DNA of 36,882 nucleotides from contig JAAYXE010000084.1 of NCBI GenBank assembly GCA_012516075.1, positions 1 through 36,882 on the forward strand, given 5' to 3'. Position 1 is the stretch's first letter; every line of letters begins with the position of its first letter. The notes beneath the pieces were generated by a model that saw only the letters and a list, made by a program, of their open reading frames with translations, did not search any database and was not told the origin of the DNA. Origin of the DNA: Chloroflexota bacterium (GTDB lineage Bacteria; Chloroflexota; Anaerolineae; Anaerolineales; UBA4823). Shown here one piece after another: positions 1 through 8,072 of the stretch. A program made the position numbers and the translations under genes.

Positions 1-429
1 CTTCGACTGCGGAGAAGATCACTCCTCCGCTCAGCGCGCCTGCGGGAGCGCCACCGCCAGGCATCCGGAGCGGCATGCAAGCATGCTCAGCCTGCGAACG
101 CCAGCGAGCAGGCGTAGTCGAAAGGCGCCTGGTGGTAGAGATTTTTTTCCCCGCAGGCCGCTTCGACTGCGGAGAAGATCACTCCTCCGCTCAGCGCGCC
201 TGCGGGTGCGCCACCGCCAGGCATCCGGAGCGGCATGCAGGCATGCTCAGCCTGCGAACGCCAGCGAGCAGGCGTAGTCGAAAGGCGCCTGGCGGTAGAG
301 ATTATTTTCCCCGCAGGCCGCTTCGACTGCGGAGAAGATCACTCCTCCGCTCAGCGCGCCTGCGGGAGCGCCACCGCCAGGCATCCGGAGCGGCATGCAA
401 GCATGCTCAGCCTGCGAACGCCAGCGAGC
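1..429. repeat. 160-bp tandem repeat, 2.7 copies
   Basis: The unit starts with CTTCGACTGCGG and recurs exactly every 160 bases: 1-160, 161-320 and a partial copy from 321 to about 429, after which similarity stops. Copies differ at only a few positions, for example GGGAGCGCC against GGGTGCGCC and GCATGCAAGC against GCATGCAGGC. Each unit can fold. In copy 2, CCCGCAGGC at 150-158 pairs with GCCTGCGGG at 198-206, and inside it GCGGAG at 169-174 pairs with CTCCGC at 185-190. A GCATGC-AA-GCATGC dyad lies further on. Open frames through the unit (75-504) just follow the repeat and look spurious. The array runs off the left edge, so its full copy number is unknown. A degenerate relative lies at 3885-3935. 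Confidence 0.93.
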
Positions 430-504
430 CGTCGAAAGATCTGGCTGCCGGGCGGTTGTTCTGTGACCGCCGCTGGTGAACCGCTGACGGACTGGATCAA
501 ATGA

Positions 505-550
505 AGCGCTGAAAGGGATGCTGCCTCAGCGGTTCCGTCCTTTCAGCGCT
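505..550 (-). terminator. long hairpin downstream of the Nudix gene
   Basis: AGCGCTGAAAGG at 505-516 is perfectly complementary to CCTTTCAGCGCT at 539-550. A nested GCTG/CAGC stem lies at 520-530 in the loop. On the minus strand the hairpin follows the Nudix stop codon at 574 by about 24 bases, which suits a transcription terminator or 3'-end stabiliser. There is no run of T after it, so intrinsic termination is uncertain. Apart from this hairpin and the edge of the repeat array, the stretch 430-573 shows nothing recognisable. Confidence 0.55.
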
Positions 551-573
551 ACAGTGATTCAAACGCGCAGCAG

Positions 574-1005
574 TCAGGCTTTCCCAATCACAGTCTGCGC
601 AGACGGCGCGGTCTGGCGGCGGAAGATGGGATGCGCGGCGCCGTTCAGTGCATCGCGAATGCGCTCTACATGCTTCGGCACGGTATTGGCCGGGAGCTGG
701 TCGACGGCAAAGAAGCGGTGCTGGTCGGCCTCATCCGTAAGGGTAAGCTGGCCGCCCACAACCCGGCACACAAAGGAAAAGTTGATCTCATCCCTGTCCC
801 CCTTCCCGTAGATGCCCACCAGACGCTCAACGACAACCTCCAGCCCGGTTTCCTCCCTCACTTCACGGACGACGGCCTCATCTGGCATCTCACGGCTCTC
901 CACCATGCCTCCCGGCAGGTTCCATACATCCATATCGCAGCGGTGCGAAAGCAGAACGCTGCCGTTCTCATCGAAGATGATTGCGAATGCGCCGAGCGTA
1001 AACAC
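574..1005 (-). CDS. Nudix hydrolase (MutT-like)
   Basis: The 143-residue product is a single small Nudix domain. A complete Nudix box runs from G33 to L55, with G33, E39, R47, E48, E51, E52 and G54 in the canonical spacing; these glutamates bind the catalytic Mg2+. The family cleaves nucleoside diphosphates linked to another group, such as oxidised dNTPs, ADP-ribose or dinucleotide polyphosphates, and the substrate cannot be read from the sequence. The start is GTG at 1003-1005: GGGAGG lies 7 bases upstream on the minus strand, and no ATG fits as well. An AT-rich tract at about 1031-1047 could hold its promoter. A terminator separates it from the mevalonate kinase upstream and a long hairpin follows it, so it is probably transcribed alone. 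The family assignment is secure; the function is generic. Confidence 0.9.
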   Translation of the reverse strand: MFTLGAFAIIFDENGSVLLSHRCDMDVWNLPGGMVESREMPDEAVVREVREETGLEVVVERLVGIYGKGDRDEINFSFVCRVVGGQLTLTDEADQHRFFAVDQLPANTVPKHVERIRDALNGAAHPIFRRQTAPSAQTVIGKA

Positions 1006-1084
1006 AGCAGTTCCTCCCTTAAGGTGGATGGATATATATTTTTATACCGGTCGAAGCGGGTATTCAGAGAGGAGTTGAACTTGT

Positions 1085-1124
1085 AAAAAGGCAGGGGGAA
1101 AAACTCTGCCGGCCGGTGGGCCGG
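1085..1124 (-). terminator. intrinsic terminator of the mvk/ubiA unit
   Basis: Read on the minus strand, GGCAG (1110-1106) pairs with CTGCC (1094-1090) and is followed directly by five T (1089-1085). Just before it a second GC-rich hairpin, CCGGCC/GGCCGG at 1109-1124, overlaps the first. It lies 26 to 65 bases past the mevalonate kinase stop at 1150. Stem followed by a T-run is the standard rho-independent form. Confidence 0.7.
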
Positions 1125-1149
1125 GAAAGGAGGCGTCCGTTCCTGCGGC

Positions 1150-2109
1150 TTACCCCTGCGCCTCGACACGCGTCATGAAGGCGCGCGCCGCGCCAGCCCC
1201 CAGCAGGGCCTGGGAGACGGCCTCAACCTGATCCGCTTCCACCAGGGCGATCATGTTGCCGCCGCGCCCGCCGCCGGAGAGTTTGGCACCCAGCGCCCCA
1301 GCTGCACGCGCGGCCTGCACCAGGCGCTCCAGCTCGGGCGAGGAGACGCCCATCTCCTGCAGCAGCGCGTGGTTGGCGTCCATCAGCGGGCCCAGCTCGT
1401 GCGGTTTGCCCGCTTCGATCGCCTTTCGGGCAGCCCGGGTCAGCTCCCCCGCCCGGTCGAACAGCGCTTCGTAGCGCGGCGGGTCCTGCTGCCATGCCCT
1501 GCGCACATCGCCCACGGCTGCGGCCGTCGGGCTGGGCACACCGGTGTCGGCCACCAGCACGGTGAACGGCTGCGGCGACGGGAAGGTCTCGATCAGGTTC
1601 CCGCCCTCGCGGCGCTGGAAAAAAACCGGCCGGGCGTAGGTGATCACGGTGTTGTCGATGCCCGAGGGGGTGCCGTGGTGCAGCTTCTCCACCTCAAAGG
1701 CCAGCGCGTTGACCACCTCATCGGGCAGCGGGTGCCCCAGGAAGGCCGAGAACGCCCGCAGCAGGGCCACCGAAACGGCCGCGCCTGAGCCCAGCCCGGC
1801 AGCAACCGGGATGGTGGAGCCGATGCGCACCTTACAGGCCGGCGGGCGGCTGATCTGCAGGTGCTCCAGCGCCAGGGTGAGGGCCGTTTTGAGCGGGTCA
1901 TCAGCGGCCAGGTCGGCCAGGTAGGCCTGCTGGTGGATCGAGGGGGCCTCGATGAGCACCTGTCCGGCTGCACTGCCGGGCGCGGCGCTGACCACGGCGC
2001 GCGCTTTCACCTGGGTGACGGGCACGGCGATCGCCGGGCGCCCGTAGACTACAGCATGCTCGCCGAATAAGATGATTTTCCCGGGTGCGGAAGCGGTAAC
2101 TGCAGGCAT
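1150..2109 (-). CDS. mvk: mevalonate kinase (GHMP kinase family)
   Basis: A 319-residue cytoplasmic kinase that phosphorylates mevalonate to mevalonate-5-phosphate, an early step of isoprenoid synthesis through the mevalonate route. The three GHMP motifs are visible: N-terminal SAPGKIILFGEHAVV (residues 7-21, with K11 and E17), the ATP-binding loop PVAAGLGSGAA (101-111), and the C-terminal KLSGGGRGGN motif near residues 277-286. GTPSGID (147-152) supplies the catalytic aspartate D152. The length is normal for bacterial and archaeal enzymes. The ATG at 2109 has GAGG 5 bases before its own spacer and lies 7 bases after the stop of the UbiA gene, so the two genes form a transcriptional unit. No other mevalonate-pathway gene lies in the window. 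Other GHMP kinases are possible but fit less well. Confidence 0.92.
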   Translation of the reverse strand: MPAVTASAPGKIILFGEHAVVYGRPAIAVPVTQVKARAVVSAAPGSAAGQVLIEAPSIHQQAYLADLAADDPLKTALTLALEHLQISRPPACKVRIGSTIPVAAGLGSGAAVSVALLRAFSAFLGHPLPDEVVNALAFEVEKLHHGTPSGIDNTVITYARPVFFQRREGGNLIETFPSPQPFTVLVADTGVPSPTAAAVGDVRRAWQQDPPRYEALFDRAGELTRAARKAIEAGKPHELGPLMDANHALLQEMGVSSPELERLVQAARAAGALGAKLSGGGRGGNMIALVEADQVEAVSQALLGAGAARAFMTRVEAQG

Positions 2110-2116
2110 GGGGGCC

Positions 2117-3001
2117 TCAATTCACGGGGATCAAATACAGCACCACCAGCACACAGATCCCCCACAGCAGGATGGTGGCCTGCAGCGGCCGGTCGCTGAG
2201 CAGCACGTCCTCCGGCGCCCCCACCCGCGCGCTGGTCTGGATCAGGTACAGGTAGCGAAATATGCCGTAGATCACGAACGGGATGGTCAGCATCATGGCG
2301 TGGTTTTCGGGCAGGTTGGGGGCCGAGAAGGTGTACAGGCTGTAGGCGATGATGGTGGTGCTGGAGACGATGGTGATGTACTGGTCGAGCAGCGAGATCG
2401 AATAGCCGTCCAGCACACGGCGGTGGGAGTTGGCCCCGTCGGCCAGCAGGGCCAGCTCGGCGCGGCGCTTGCCGAAGCCGATATAGAGCGAACCCAGGGT
2501 GGTGACCACATACAGCCAGGGGGAGAAGCGCGCCACCACGATCAGCGCCACACCGGCGGCCACGCGCAGCACAAACCCCATGGCGATCGAGATCACGTCC
2601 AGGATGGGGATGTGCTTGATCCAGCGCGAGTACGCCAGGTTGAGCAGCAGGTAGGCCGCTGCGATGAGCATAAAGGCGGGCGAGAGCAGGTAGGCGGCGG
2701 GGAAGATCACCAGCACCAGCAGGACGGCCAGAAGGCGCGCTGCAGGCACGGGCAGTTCTCCGGCAGCGATCGGGCGCAGGCGCTTCACGGGGTGCTGGCG
2801 GTCGGCTTCGATATCGGCGATATCGTTGACGATGTAGACCACCCCCGAAAGCAGGCAGAAGATCACAAAGCCGGCCAGCGTACGCAGGATCTCCGGCAGG
2901 TACTGCGGCGTAAACTGGCGGTCGAACACCAGTGCGGCGAAGATGACGACATTTTTGGTCCACTGGCGTGGACGCATGGCTTTGATTGCGGCGGAGAGCA
3001 T
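2117..3001 (-). CDS. UbiA prenyltransferase, decaprenyl-phosphate phosphoribosyltransferase-like
   Basis: A polytopic membrane protein of the UbiA superfamily with about eight or nine hydrophobic segments. From the ATG at 3001 it has 294 residues. The N-terminal RPRQWTKN signature and NDIADIEADRQHP (residues 59-71) with KRLRPIAAGELP after it resemble the subfamily of Mycobacterium Rv3806c, which joins phosphoribosyl diphosphate to a polyprenyl phosphate. The second motif, YSRWIKHIPILD, lies at 124-135. A TTG at 3037 would add 12 residues but has no ribosome binding site; the ATG has none either. It is upstream of the mevalonate kinase by 7 bases and divergent from tlyA. A polyprenyl-phosphate pentose product would suit the GT-C enzymes further along, but that link is inference; the partner epimerases DprE1/DprE2 are not in the window. 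Confidence 0.85.
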   Translation of the reverse strand: MLSAAIKAMRPRQWTKNVVIFAALVFDRQFTPQYLPEILRTLAGFVIFCLLSGVVYIVNDIADIEADRQHPVKRLRPIAAGELPVPAARLLAVLLVLVIFPAAYLLSPAFMLIAAAYLLLNLAYSRWIKHIPILDVISIAMGFVLRVAAGVALIVVARFSPWLYVVTTLGSLYIGFGKRRAELALLADGANSHRRVLDGYSISLLDQYITIVSSTTIIAYSLYTFSAPNLPENHAMMLTIPFVIYGIFRYLYLIQTSARVGAPEDVLLSDRPLQATILLWGICVLVVLYLIPVN

Positions 3002-3078
3002 CGCATGAATGATATTAGCTTCCCGATCTTTCGTCAACGTGCGATTTCGTAAGGGGTTTGAGTGTTAAAATGAAGGCC

Positions 3079-3852
3079 ATGACAAGGATGCGTGTGGATA
3101 TGCTGCTGCTCGAGCGCGGCCTGGCGGAAAGCCGCTCGCAGGCCCAGCGCATGGTGATGGCCGGCCAGGTGCGTGTGGACGGCCAGGTGGTGCTCAAACC
3201 CGCCGCCCAGGTGGAGCCCGAGGCCCAGGTGGAGATCGACCAGGGGCCGCCCTTCGTCTCGCGCGGCGGCGAAAAACTCGAGGCCGCCCTGGCCACCTTT
3301 ATGATCGACGTTGGGGACCTGGTGTGCGCCGATGTGGGCGCCTCCACCGGCGGGTTCACCGACTGCCTGCTGCAGAACGGTGCCGCCCGGGTGTACGCCA
3401 TCGATGTGGGCTACGGCATCCTGCACTGGAGGCTGCGCCAGGACGAGCGCGTGGTGGTGATGGAGCGCACCAACGCCCGCTACGTGCCCTCCCTGCCCGA
3501 GCCCGTGCGCCTGGTGACGATCGACGCTTCCTTTATATCGCTCAAAGTGCTGCTGCCGGTGGTGAAGGGCTGGTTCCCCGCGGCAGGCGGGCAGGTGGTG
3601 GCGCTGATCAAGCCGCAGTTTGAGGCCGGTAAGCAGGAGGTCAAGCGCGGCGAGGGCGTGATCCGTGACCCCGCAGTCCACCGCCGGGTGGTGGAGGAGG
3701 TCCTGACGTTCGCCCAGGAGAACGGTTACGAAGTGCGCGGCCTGATGCGCTCTCCGCTGCTGGGACCAAAGGGGAACACCGAGTTCCTGGCTTGGCTGGC
3801 CTGCCCGCAGACCGAAAAACGCGACCTGCAGCCCCTGCTCGACGAAATTTGA
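3079..3852 (+). CDS. tlyA: TlyA-family 2'-O-ribose rRNA methyltransferase
   Basis: A 257-residue protein with an N-terminal S4 RNA-binding domain (about residues 4-55) and a C-terminal FtsJ/RrmJ-like methyltransferase domain. The SAM loop is ADVGASTGGFT (84-94), preceded by the family signature SRGGEKL (61-67); ALIKPQFEAGK further on is also typical. Characterised members methylate ribose positions in 16S and/or 23S rRNA; some were first called haemolysins. Four in-frame starts cluster at 3058 (TTG), 3070, 3079 and 3088 (ATG). None has a good ribosome binding site. A TAAAAT box at 3066-3071 would put the transcript start at or near the ATG at 3079, so that start is preferred with low certainty. 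The gene is divergent from the UbiA gene and followed by a hairpin at 3934-3975. Confidence 0.92.
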   Translation: MTRMRVDMLLLERGLAESRSQAQRMVMAGQVRVDGQVVLKPAAQVEPEAQVEIDQGPPFVSRGGEKLEAALATFMIDVGDLVCADVGASTGGFTDCLLQNGAARVYAIDVGYGILHWRLRQDERVVVMERTNARYVPSLPEPVRLVTIDASFISLKVLLPVVKGWFPAAGGQVVALIKPQFEAGKQEVKRGEGVIRDPAVHRRVVEEVLTFAQENGYEVRGLMRSPLLGPKGNTEFLAWLACPQTEKRDLQPLLDEI

Positions 3853-3884
3853 GCCAATCTACCCGCCCACAGGCGGTTTCGACT

Positions 3885-4035
3885 GCGGTTCCTTCGGTAC
3901 CTCCGCTCAACGCGCCTGCGGGCAGCCAATCCCGCACCAGGGCGGCCTTCGACGACCCTCAGACCGCCCCGGTGCTCGCAGCCCCCCTCGACGGAGCATT
4001 CAAAGCCTTCCGCTCAGTCTGCCCTGCGGCTGGAT
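3885..4035. repeat. degenerate relatives of the 160-bp repeat
   Basis: The stretch at 3888-3925 matches the core of the array at 1-429: TTTCGACTGCGG, then CCTCCGCTCAACGCGCCTGCGGG, with a different short loop between. Two weaker echoes follow, CTTCGACGACCCTCAG near 3948 and CTCGACGGAG ... TTCCGCTCAG near 3987-4017. This places members of one dispersed family in two intergenic regions of the window. No gene was found between 3853 and 4115. Confidence 0.65.
3934..3975 (+). terminator. hairpin after tlyA
   Basis: GCACC at 3934-3938 pairs with GGTGC at 3971-3975 and GGGCGG at 3940-3945 with CCGCCC at 3964-3969, separated by one A/C mismatch, around an 18-base loop that carries a repeat-like CTTCGAC core. 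It lies 80 bases past the tlyA stop. No T-run follows, so it may be a processing or protection hairpin instead. Confidence 0.45.
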
Positions 4036-4075
4036 AGAAGAGTGCCTGGCTCCCCTCTCGATCCTCCAAACCTCC

Positions 4076-4103
4076 GTTAACCCTGCGCAAAATAGGTTAT
4101 ACT
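4076..4103 (+). promoter_or_regulatory. candidate lepA promoter, nearly leaderless
   Basis: TATACT at 4098-4103 lies 12 bases before the lepA ATG at 4116. A weak -35-like GTTAAC lies at 4076-4081, 16 bases upstream. A transcript starting about 7 bases after the -10 box would have a leader of only about 5 bases, and no Shine-Dalgarno sequence is present in that gap. Confidence 0.45.
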
Positions 4104-4115
4104 TACCCGTTGCGT

Positions 4116-5915
4116 ATGACCGAGAATATTCGAAACTTCTGCATTATCGCCCATATCGATCACGGCAAATCGACGCTGGCCGACCGCATGCTGCAGCTCA
4201 CCGGCACGATCAACGAGCGCGAGATGACCTCGCAGGTGCTCGACAGCATGGAGCTGGAGCGCGAAAAGGGCGTCACCATCAAGGCCTCCGCCGTGCGCAT
4301 GATGTACACAGCCCGCGACGGGCAGACCTATGAGCTCAACCTGATCGACACCCCGGGGCACGTCGACTTCGGCTACGAGGTCAGCCGGGCGCTGTATGCC
4401 TGCGAGGGCGCCCTGCTGGTGGTGGACGCCAGCCAGGGGATCGAGGCGCAGACGCTGGCGAACCTGTACCTGGCTCTGGAGGCCGACCTGGAGATCATCC
4501 CGGTGATCAACAAGATCGACCTGCCCGCAGCCCGCCCGGACGAGGTGGCGGAGGAGATCAGCAGCCTGCTGGGCACCCCGCCGGAAGAGGTCGTGCGCAT
4601 CTCGGCCAAAGAAGGGCTGAACGTTGAAGAAGTGCTCGAGGCGATCGTGCGCCAGGTGCCGCCGCCCCGCGTGGAGCCCGGGGCGCCCCTGCGCGCCCTG
4701 ATCTTTGACTCGCATTACGACCCCTACAAGGGCGTGGTGGCGTATGTGCGCGTCATGGGCGGCGAGATCCGCACCACCGACACGCTGCGCGCCATGGCCA
4801 GCCGGGTCGATTTCAAGCCGGTCGAGATCGGCATTTTCTCACCCAACCTGATCCCAACCCAGGTGCTCAGAGCGGGAGAGGTGGGCTACGTGGCCACGGG
4901 GTTGAAGACCGTGCGCGAGTGCCGGGTGGGCGACACCCTCACCCTGGCCGCCAATCCGGCGCCCACGCCGCTGCCTGGCTACCAGAAGGTCAAACCCATG
5001 GTCTTCGCCGGTATCTACCCCGTGGAAGGCGAAGATTACGAAGACCTGAAAGAGGCCCTGGAGAAGCTGCAGCTGAACGACGCTTCGCTGGTCTTCGAAC
5101 CGGAGACCTCCCAGGCGATCAACTTTGGCTTCCGCTGCGGCTTCCTGGGCATGTTCCACATGGAGATCATCCAGGAGCGCCTGGAGCGCGAATACGATCT
5201 GGATATCATTGTCACCGCACCCTCGGTGGAATACGAAGTGCTGCTGCGCAGCGGGCAGACCGTGCTGGTGGACTCGCCGGCCGACCTGCCCGACGAAGCC
5301 CTGATCGAGGAGATCCGCGAGCCGTGGATGAAGCTGCAGATCTTCACGCCCACCGAGTTCTACGGCACCGTGATGGACCTGGTCACCAAAAGGCGCGGCG
5401 TGTTTATCGACCAGGACTACCCGGCCCCCGGGCGGGTGCAGCTCAACTTTGAAATCCCGCTGTCCGAGATTATCGTTGACTTTTTCGACCAGCTTAAATC
5501 GCGCACGCGCGGCTACGCCTCCATGGATTACCAGTTCCTTGAATACCGGCCCGACGCGCTGGTGAAGCTCGAGATCCTGGTCAACGACGATCCCGTGGAC
5601 GCGCTGGCGACCATCGTGCACAAAGACGACGCCTACCATAAAGGCCAGGCCATCATCTCAAAACTCAAAGACATCATCCCCCGCCAGCTCTTCGTGGTGC
5701 CCATTCAGGCCTACGCTGCCGGGCGCGTCATCTCGCGCGCCAACGTCAAGGCGCTGCGCAAAGACGTGCTGGCCAAATGCTACGGCGGCGATATCACCCG
5801 CAAGAAAAAACTGCTCGAGAAGCAGAAAAAAGGCAAGAAGCGCATGAAGATGGTGGGGAGTGTGGAAATCCCCCAGGAAGCTTTCCTGGCCGTGCTGCGG
5901 GTTGGGGAGGATTGA
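4116..5915 (+). CDS. lepA: elongation factor 4 (LepA), ribosome back-translocase GTPase
   Basis: The 599-residue protein has the standard length and layout of LepA: a G domain, domains II, III and V like EF-G, and the LepA-specific C-terminal domain. GTPase motifs are AHIDHGKST (residues 12-20), DTPGH (78-82) and NKID (131-134). The C-terminal stretch ending in [16 protein letters not shown] is the usual basic signature. EF4 binds stalled or mis-translocated ribosomes and has also been linked to 30S assembly. ATG 4116 is chosen because the next start upstream (TTG 4110) adds only two residues and the protein then begins exactly like its family. A -10 box sits 12 bases upstream. Its last codons overlap or abut the next gene, so the flippase-like protein probably shares its message. 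Confidence 0.97.
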   Translation: MTENIRNFCIIAHIDHGKSTLADRMLQLTGTINEREMTSQVLDSMELEREKGVTIKASAVRMMYTARDGQTYELNLIDTPGHVDFGYEVSRALYACEGALLVVDASQGIEAQTLANLYLALEADLEIIPVINKIDLPAARPDEVAEEISSLLGTPPEEVVRISAKEGLNVEEVLEAIVRQVPPPRVEPGAPLRALIFDSHYDPYKGVVAYVRVMGGEIRTTDTLRAMASRVDFKPVEIGIFSPNLIPTQVLRAGEVGYVATGLKTVRECRVGDTLTLAANPAPTPLPGYQKVKPMVFAGIYPVEGEDYEDLKEALEKLQLNDASLVFEPETSQAINFGFRCGFLGMFHMEIIQERLEREYDLDIIVTAPSVEYEVLLRSGQTVLVDSPADLPDEALIEEIREPWMKLQIFTPTEFYGTVMDLVTKRRGVFIDQDYPAPGRVQLNFEIPLSEIIVDFFDQLKSRTRGYASMDYQFLEYRPDALVKLEILVNDDPVDALATIVHKDDAYHKGQAIISKLKDIIPRQLFVVPIQAYAAGRVISRANVKALRKDVLAKCYGGDITRKKKLLEKQKKGKKRMKMVGSVEIPQEAFLAVLRVGED

Positions 5916-6948
5916 GATCACCGTTCACGACGCCGCCCCGCCCCGTAAAGACTGGAAGCAGATCCTCCCCGGCCTGATCGTCAGCGCAGTCTCGCTGGGC
6001 AGCGTCCTGTGGGTGGCTGACCCTCAGCAGGTGATCGCCGCGCTGCGCCTGGCCGATTACCGCATCGTGCTGCTGGCGTTTTCGCTCTCGCTGGTGTGGC
6101 TGCTGCTGCGGGCTGTGGTCTGGCGTGTGCTGCTGCGCGAGCAGGCTTCCTTTAAAAACGTGTTCTTTACCATTGCCGAAGGCTACCTGCTCAATAACCT
6201 GCTGCCCCTGCGGCTGGGCGAGGTGGCGCGCTCTTTCCTGCTCAGCCGCAAAGAGCGCCTGGCGTTCTGGCAGGTGTTTTCCAGCATCGTGATCGAGCGC
6301 GTGCTGGACCTGGCCTGCGCGGTTGGCCTGCTGCTGGTCACCCTGCCGTTCGTGGTCGGCGCGGACTGGGCGCGCGAAGCGGCCCTGGGCGCCGGCGCGC
6401 TGGTGATCGCCGGGCTGGGCGTGCTGTACATCCTGGCCCGCAGCCGCGAGCAGGCGCTGGCGGTCGTCACCCGGCTGGGGCAGCGCTGGCCGTGGATCGA
6501 GAGACTGGCCGGGAAGCGCCTGGCGTCTCTGCTGGTCGGGCTGGCCGTGCTCACCGACGGGCGGCGCTTTTTGCTGGCCACCGGGTGGATGTTCCTGGAC
6601 TGGGCCGTGGCTGTGCTGCAGTACTTCGTGCTGCTGCGGGCCTTCTTCCCGGAGGCCGCAGTGCTCTGGGCGGCCTTTGCCCTGGGCGTGGCTGCGCTGG
6701 GCGCTGCGGCGCCCTCTTCGCCGGGCGCCATCGGCGTGATGGAGCTCTCGCTGGTCGGCGCGCTGGCGGTCTTCCAGATCGACCAGTCGCGCGCCCTGGC
6801 CTTTGCCCTGACGATCCACTTTTTCAGCTACCTGAGCAGCGGCATCTTCGGCAGCCTGGGGCTGGCGCAGGACGGCGAGTCCCTGACCGGGCTGTACCGC
6901 CAGATCCGCAGCCTGCGCACCCGGGTGCAGGATCCGGAGCCGGGCTGA
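5902..6948 (+). CDS. flippase-like membrane protein (LPG synthase TM / UPF0104 family)
   Basis: A protein of about 345 residues with seven or eight hydrophobic segments, of the family that covers the transmembrane part of MprF and archaeal AglD. The characteristic stretches [17 protein letters not shown] and, later, [14 protein letters not shown] are present. Members are proposed to flip lipid-linked precursors or move lipids across the membrane. The start is unclear: the frame is open from within lepA, but no ATG fits. TTG at 5902 overlaps lepA by 14 bases with no clear ribosome binding site; GGGGAGG at 5904-5910 is placed instead for ATC at 5917 or, too closely, ATT at 5911. Translational coupling to lepA is likely. 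Glycan genes follow, which supports a role in envelope glycan or lipid export, though the substrate is unknown. Confidence 0.82.
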   Translation: MGRIEITVHDAAPPRKDWKQILPGLIVSAVSLGSVLWVADPQQVIAALRLADYRIVLLAFSLSLVWLLLRAVVWRVLLREQASFKNVFFTIAEGYLLNNLLPLRLGEVARSFLLSRKERLAFWQVFSSIVIERVLDLACAVGLLLVTLPFVVGADWAREAALGAGALVIAGLGVLYILARSREQALAVVTRLGQRWPWIERLAGKRLASLLVGLAVLTDGRRFLLATGWMFLDWAVAVLQYFVLLRAFFPEAAVLWAAFALGVAALGAAAPSSPGAIGVMELSLVGALAVFQIDQSRALAFALTIHFFSYLSSGIFGSLGLAQDGESLTGLYRQIRSLRTRVQDPEPG

Positions 6949-6993
6949 AAGCGCCGGCCCTGGCCAACCTGCGGTTTAATTAGCAGAAATTTC

Positions 6994-7015
6994 CCCGGAA
7001 AGAACGCCTTCCGGG
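6994..7015 (+). other. hairpin in the leader of the epimerase gene
   Basis: CCCGGAA at 6994-7000 pairs with TTCCGGG at 7009-7015 around an 8-base loop. It falls between the flippase-like gene and the epimerase, 17 bases before the epimerase start. It may end the lepA transcript or stabilise the start of the next one; no T-run follows. Confidence 0.4.
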
Positions 7016-7032
7016 ATCTAGCGGAGTAAGTG

Positions 7033-8067
7033 ATGGGACGCCATTATCTGGTAACCGGCGGCGCCGGTTTCATCGGCTCAAATTACGTGCAGCGCCTGCT
7101 GCAGCGGGGTGAGAAGGTCACCATATACGACAATTTATCCCGGGCGGGTGCGCCGCTCAACCTGCAGTGGCTGCGCGAGCGCTGCGGGAGCGAATCTTTC
7201 GAGCTGGTGCATGGAGATATCCGCGACGCGGCACTGCTGACTGCCGCTGCCCGCGAGGCGGATGTGATCGTGCACCTGGCCTCGCAGGTGGCAGTGACCA
7301 CCTCCGTGCAGCACCCGCGCGAAGACTTCGAAACCAACGCTCTGGGCACCTTCAACGCCCTGGAAGCGGCGCGCCTCTCGGGCCGCAGACCCATCTTCCT
7401 GTACGCCTCTACCAACAAGGTCTACGGCGGGATGGAAGCGGTGGGCGTGCGCGAGCTCGAGACGCGCTACGCCTACGTCGACATGCCGCAGGGCGTCTCC
7501 GAAACCCAGCCGCTGGATTTCCACTCGCCCTACGGCTGTTCCAAAGGCGCCGGTGACCAGTACGTGCGCGATTACCACCGCATCTACGGGCTGCCCACCG
7601 TGGTGCTGCGCCAGAGCTGCATTTACGGTCCGCGCCAGTTCGGCGTGGAAGACCAGGGCTGGATCGCCTGGTTCATCATCGCCGTGCTGAGCGGCAAACC
7701 GATCACCATTTACGGCGACGGCAAGCAGGTGCGCGATGTACTCTACGTCGATGACCTGCTGGACGCCTACGACCTGGCGGTGGAAAAGATCGAACAGAGC
7801 GCCGGGCAGGTTTACAATATCGGCGGCGGGCCGCAGCACACCCTCTCGGTGTGGAAAGAGTTCGGCCCGCTGCTCGAACGCCTGATGGGGCGCTCAATCC
7901 CGGTGCAGTGGGCCGGCTGGCGCCCCGGCGACCAGCGCATCTACGTCTCGAACATTGCCAAGGCCCGCCAGGAGCTGGGCTGGCAGCCGAAGGTGGACGT
8001 TGAAACCGGGATCAGCCGCCTGGTGGATTGGGTCAGGGGCAGCCCGCAGTACTTCAACTTCCGGTAA
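7033..8067 (+). CDS. NAD-dependent nucleotide-sugar epimerase, CDP-paratose 2-epimerase-like
   Basis: A 344-residue extended short-chain dehydrogenase with the N-terminal NAD loop GGAGFIG (residues 9-15) and the catalytic YxxxK as Y167/K171 in SPYGCSKGAGDQYVRDY. STNKVYG (126-132) and QSCIYGPRQFGVEDQGW (194-210) are stretches typical of CDP-paratose/CDP-tyvelose 2-epimerases rather than of UDP-glucose 4-epimerase. The reaction would invert a hydroxyl of a nucleotide sugar before transfer. The ATG at 7033 has GGAG 6 bases upstream; GTG 7030 is too close. It is followed 5 bases later by the GT4 gene. No gene for making a CDP-sugar (RfbF, RfbG, RfbH) lies in the window, so the true substrate may be different. 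Confidence 0.88.
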   Translation: MGRHYLVTGGAGFIGSNYVQRLLQRGEKVTIYDNLSRAGAPLNLQWLRERCGSESFELVHGDIRDAALLTAAAREADVIVHLASQVAVTTSVQHPREDFETNALGTFNALEAARLSGRRPIFLYASTNKVYGGMEAVGVRELETRYAYVDMPQGVSETQPLDFHSPYGCSKGAGDQYVRDYHRIYGLPTVVLRQSCIYGPRQFGVEDQGWIAWFIIAVLSGKPITIYGDGKQVRDVLYVDDLLDAYDLAVEKIEQSAGQVYNIGGGPQHTLSVWKEFGPLLERLMGRSIPVQWAGWRPGDQRIYVSNIAKARQELGWQPKVDVETGISRLVDWVRGSPQYFNFR

Positions 8068-8072
8068 CCGCA

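Noticed and set aside
1..429. CRISPR array
   Set aside because: The whole 160-base unit repeats; there are no short direct repeats with unique spacers and no cas genes.
75..504. Overlapping open frames of 64-134 codons in the left-end repeat
   Set aside because: They follow the 160-bp repeat in two frames, change reading with each copy, and have no ribosome binding sites; the DNA repeat explains them.
574..2109. Nudix enzyme as a working part of the mevalonate pathway
   Set aside because: Some Nudix enzymes act on isoprenoid diphosphates, but here a terminator and a separate ribosome binding site divide the genes and the box gives no substrate clue.
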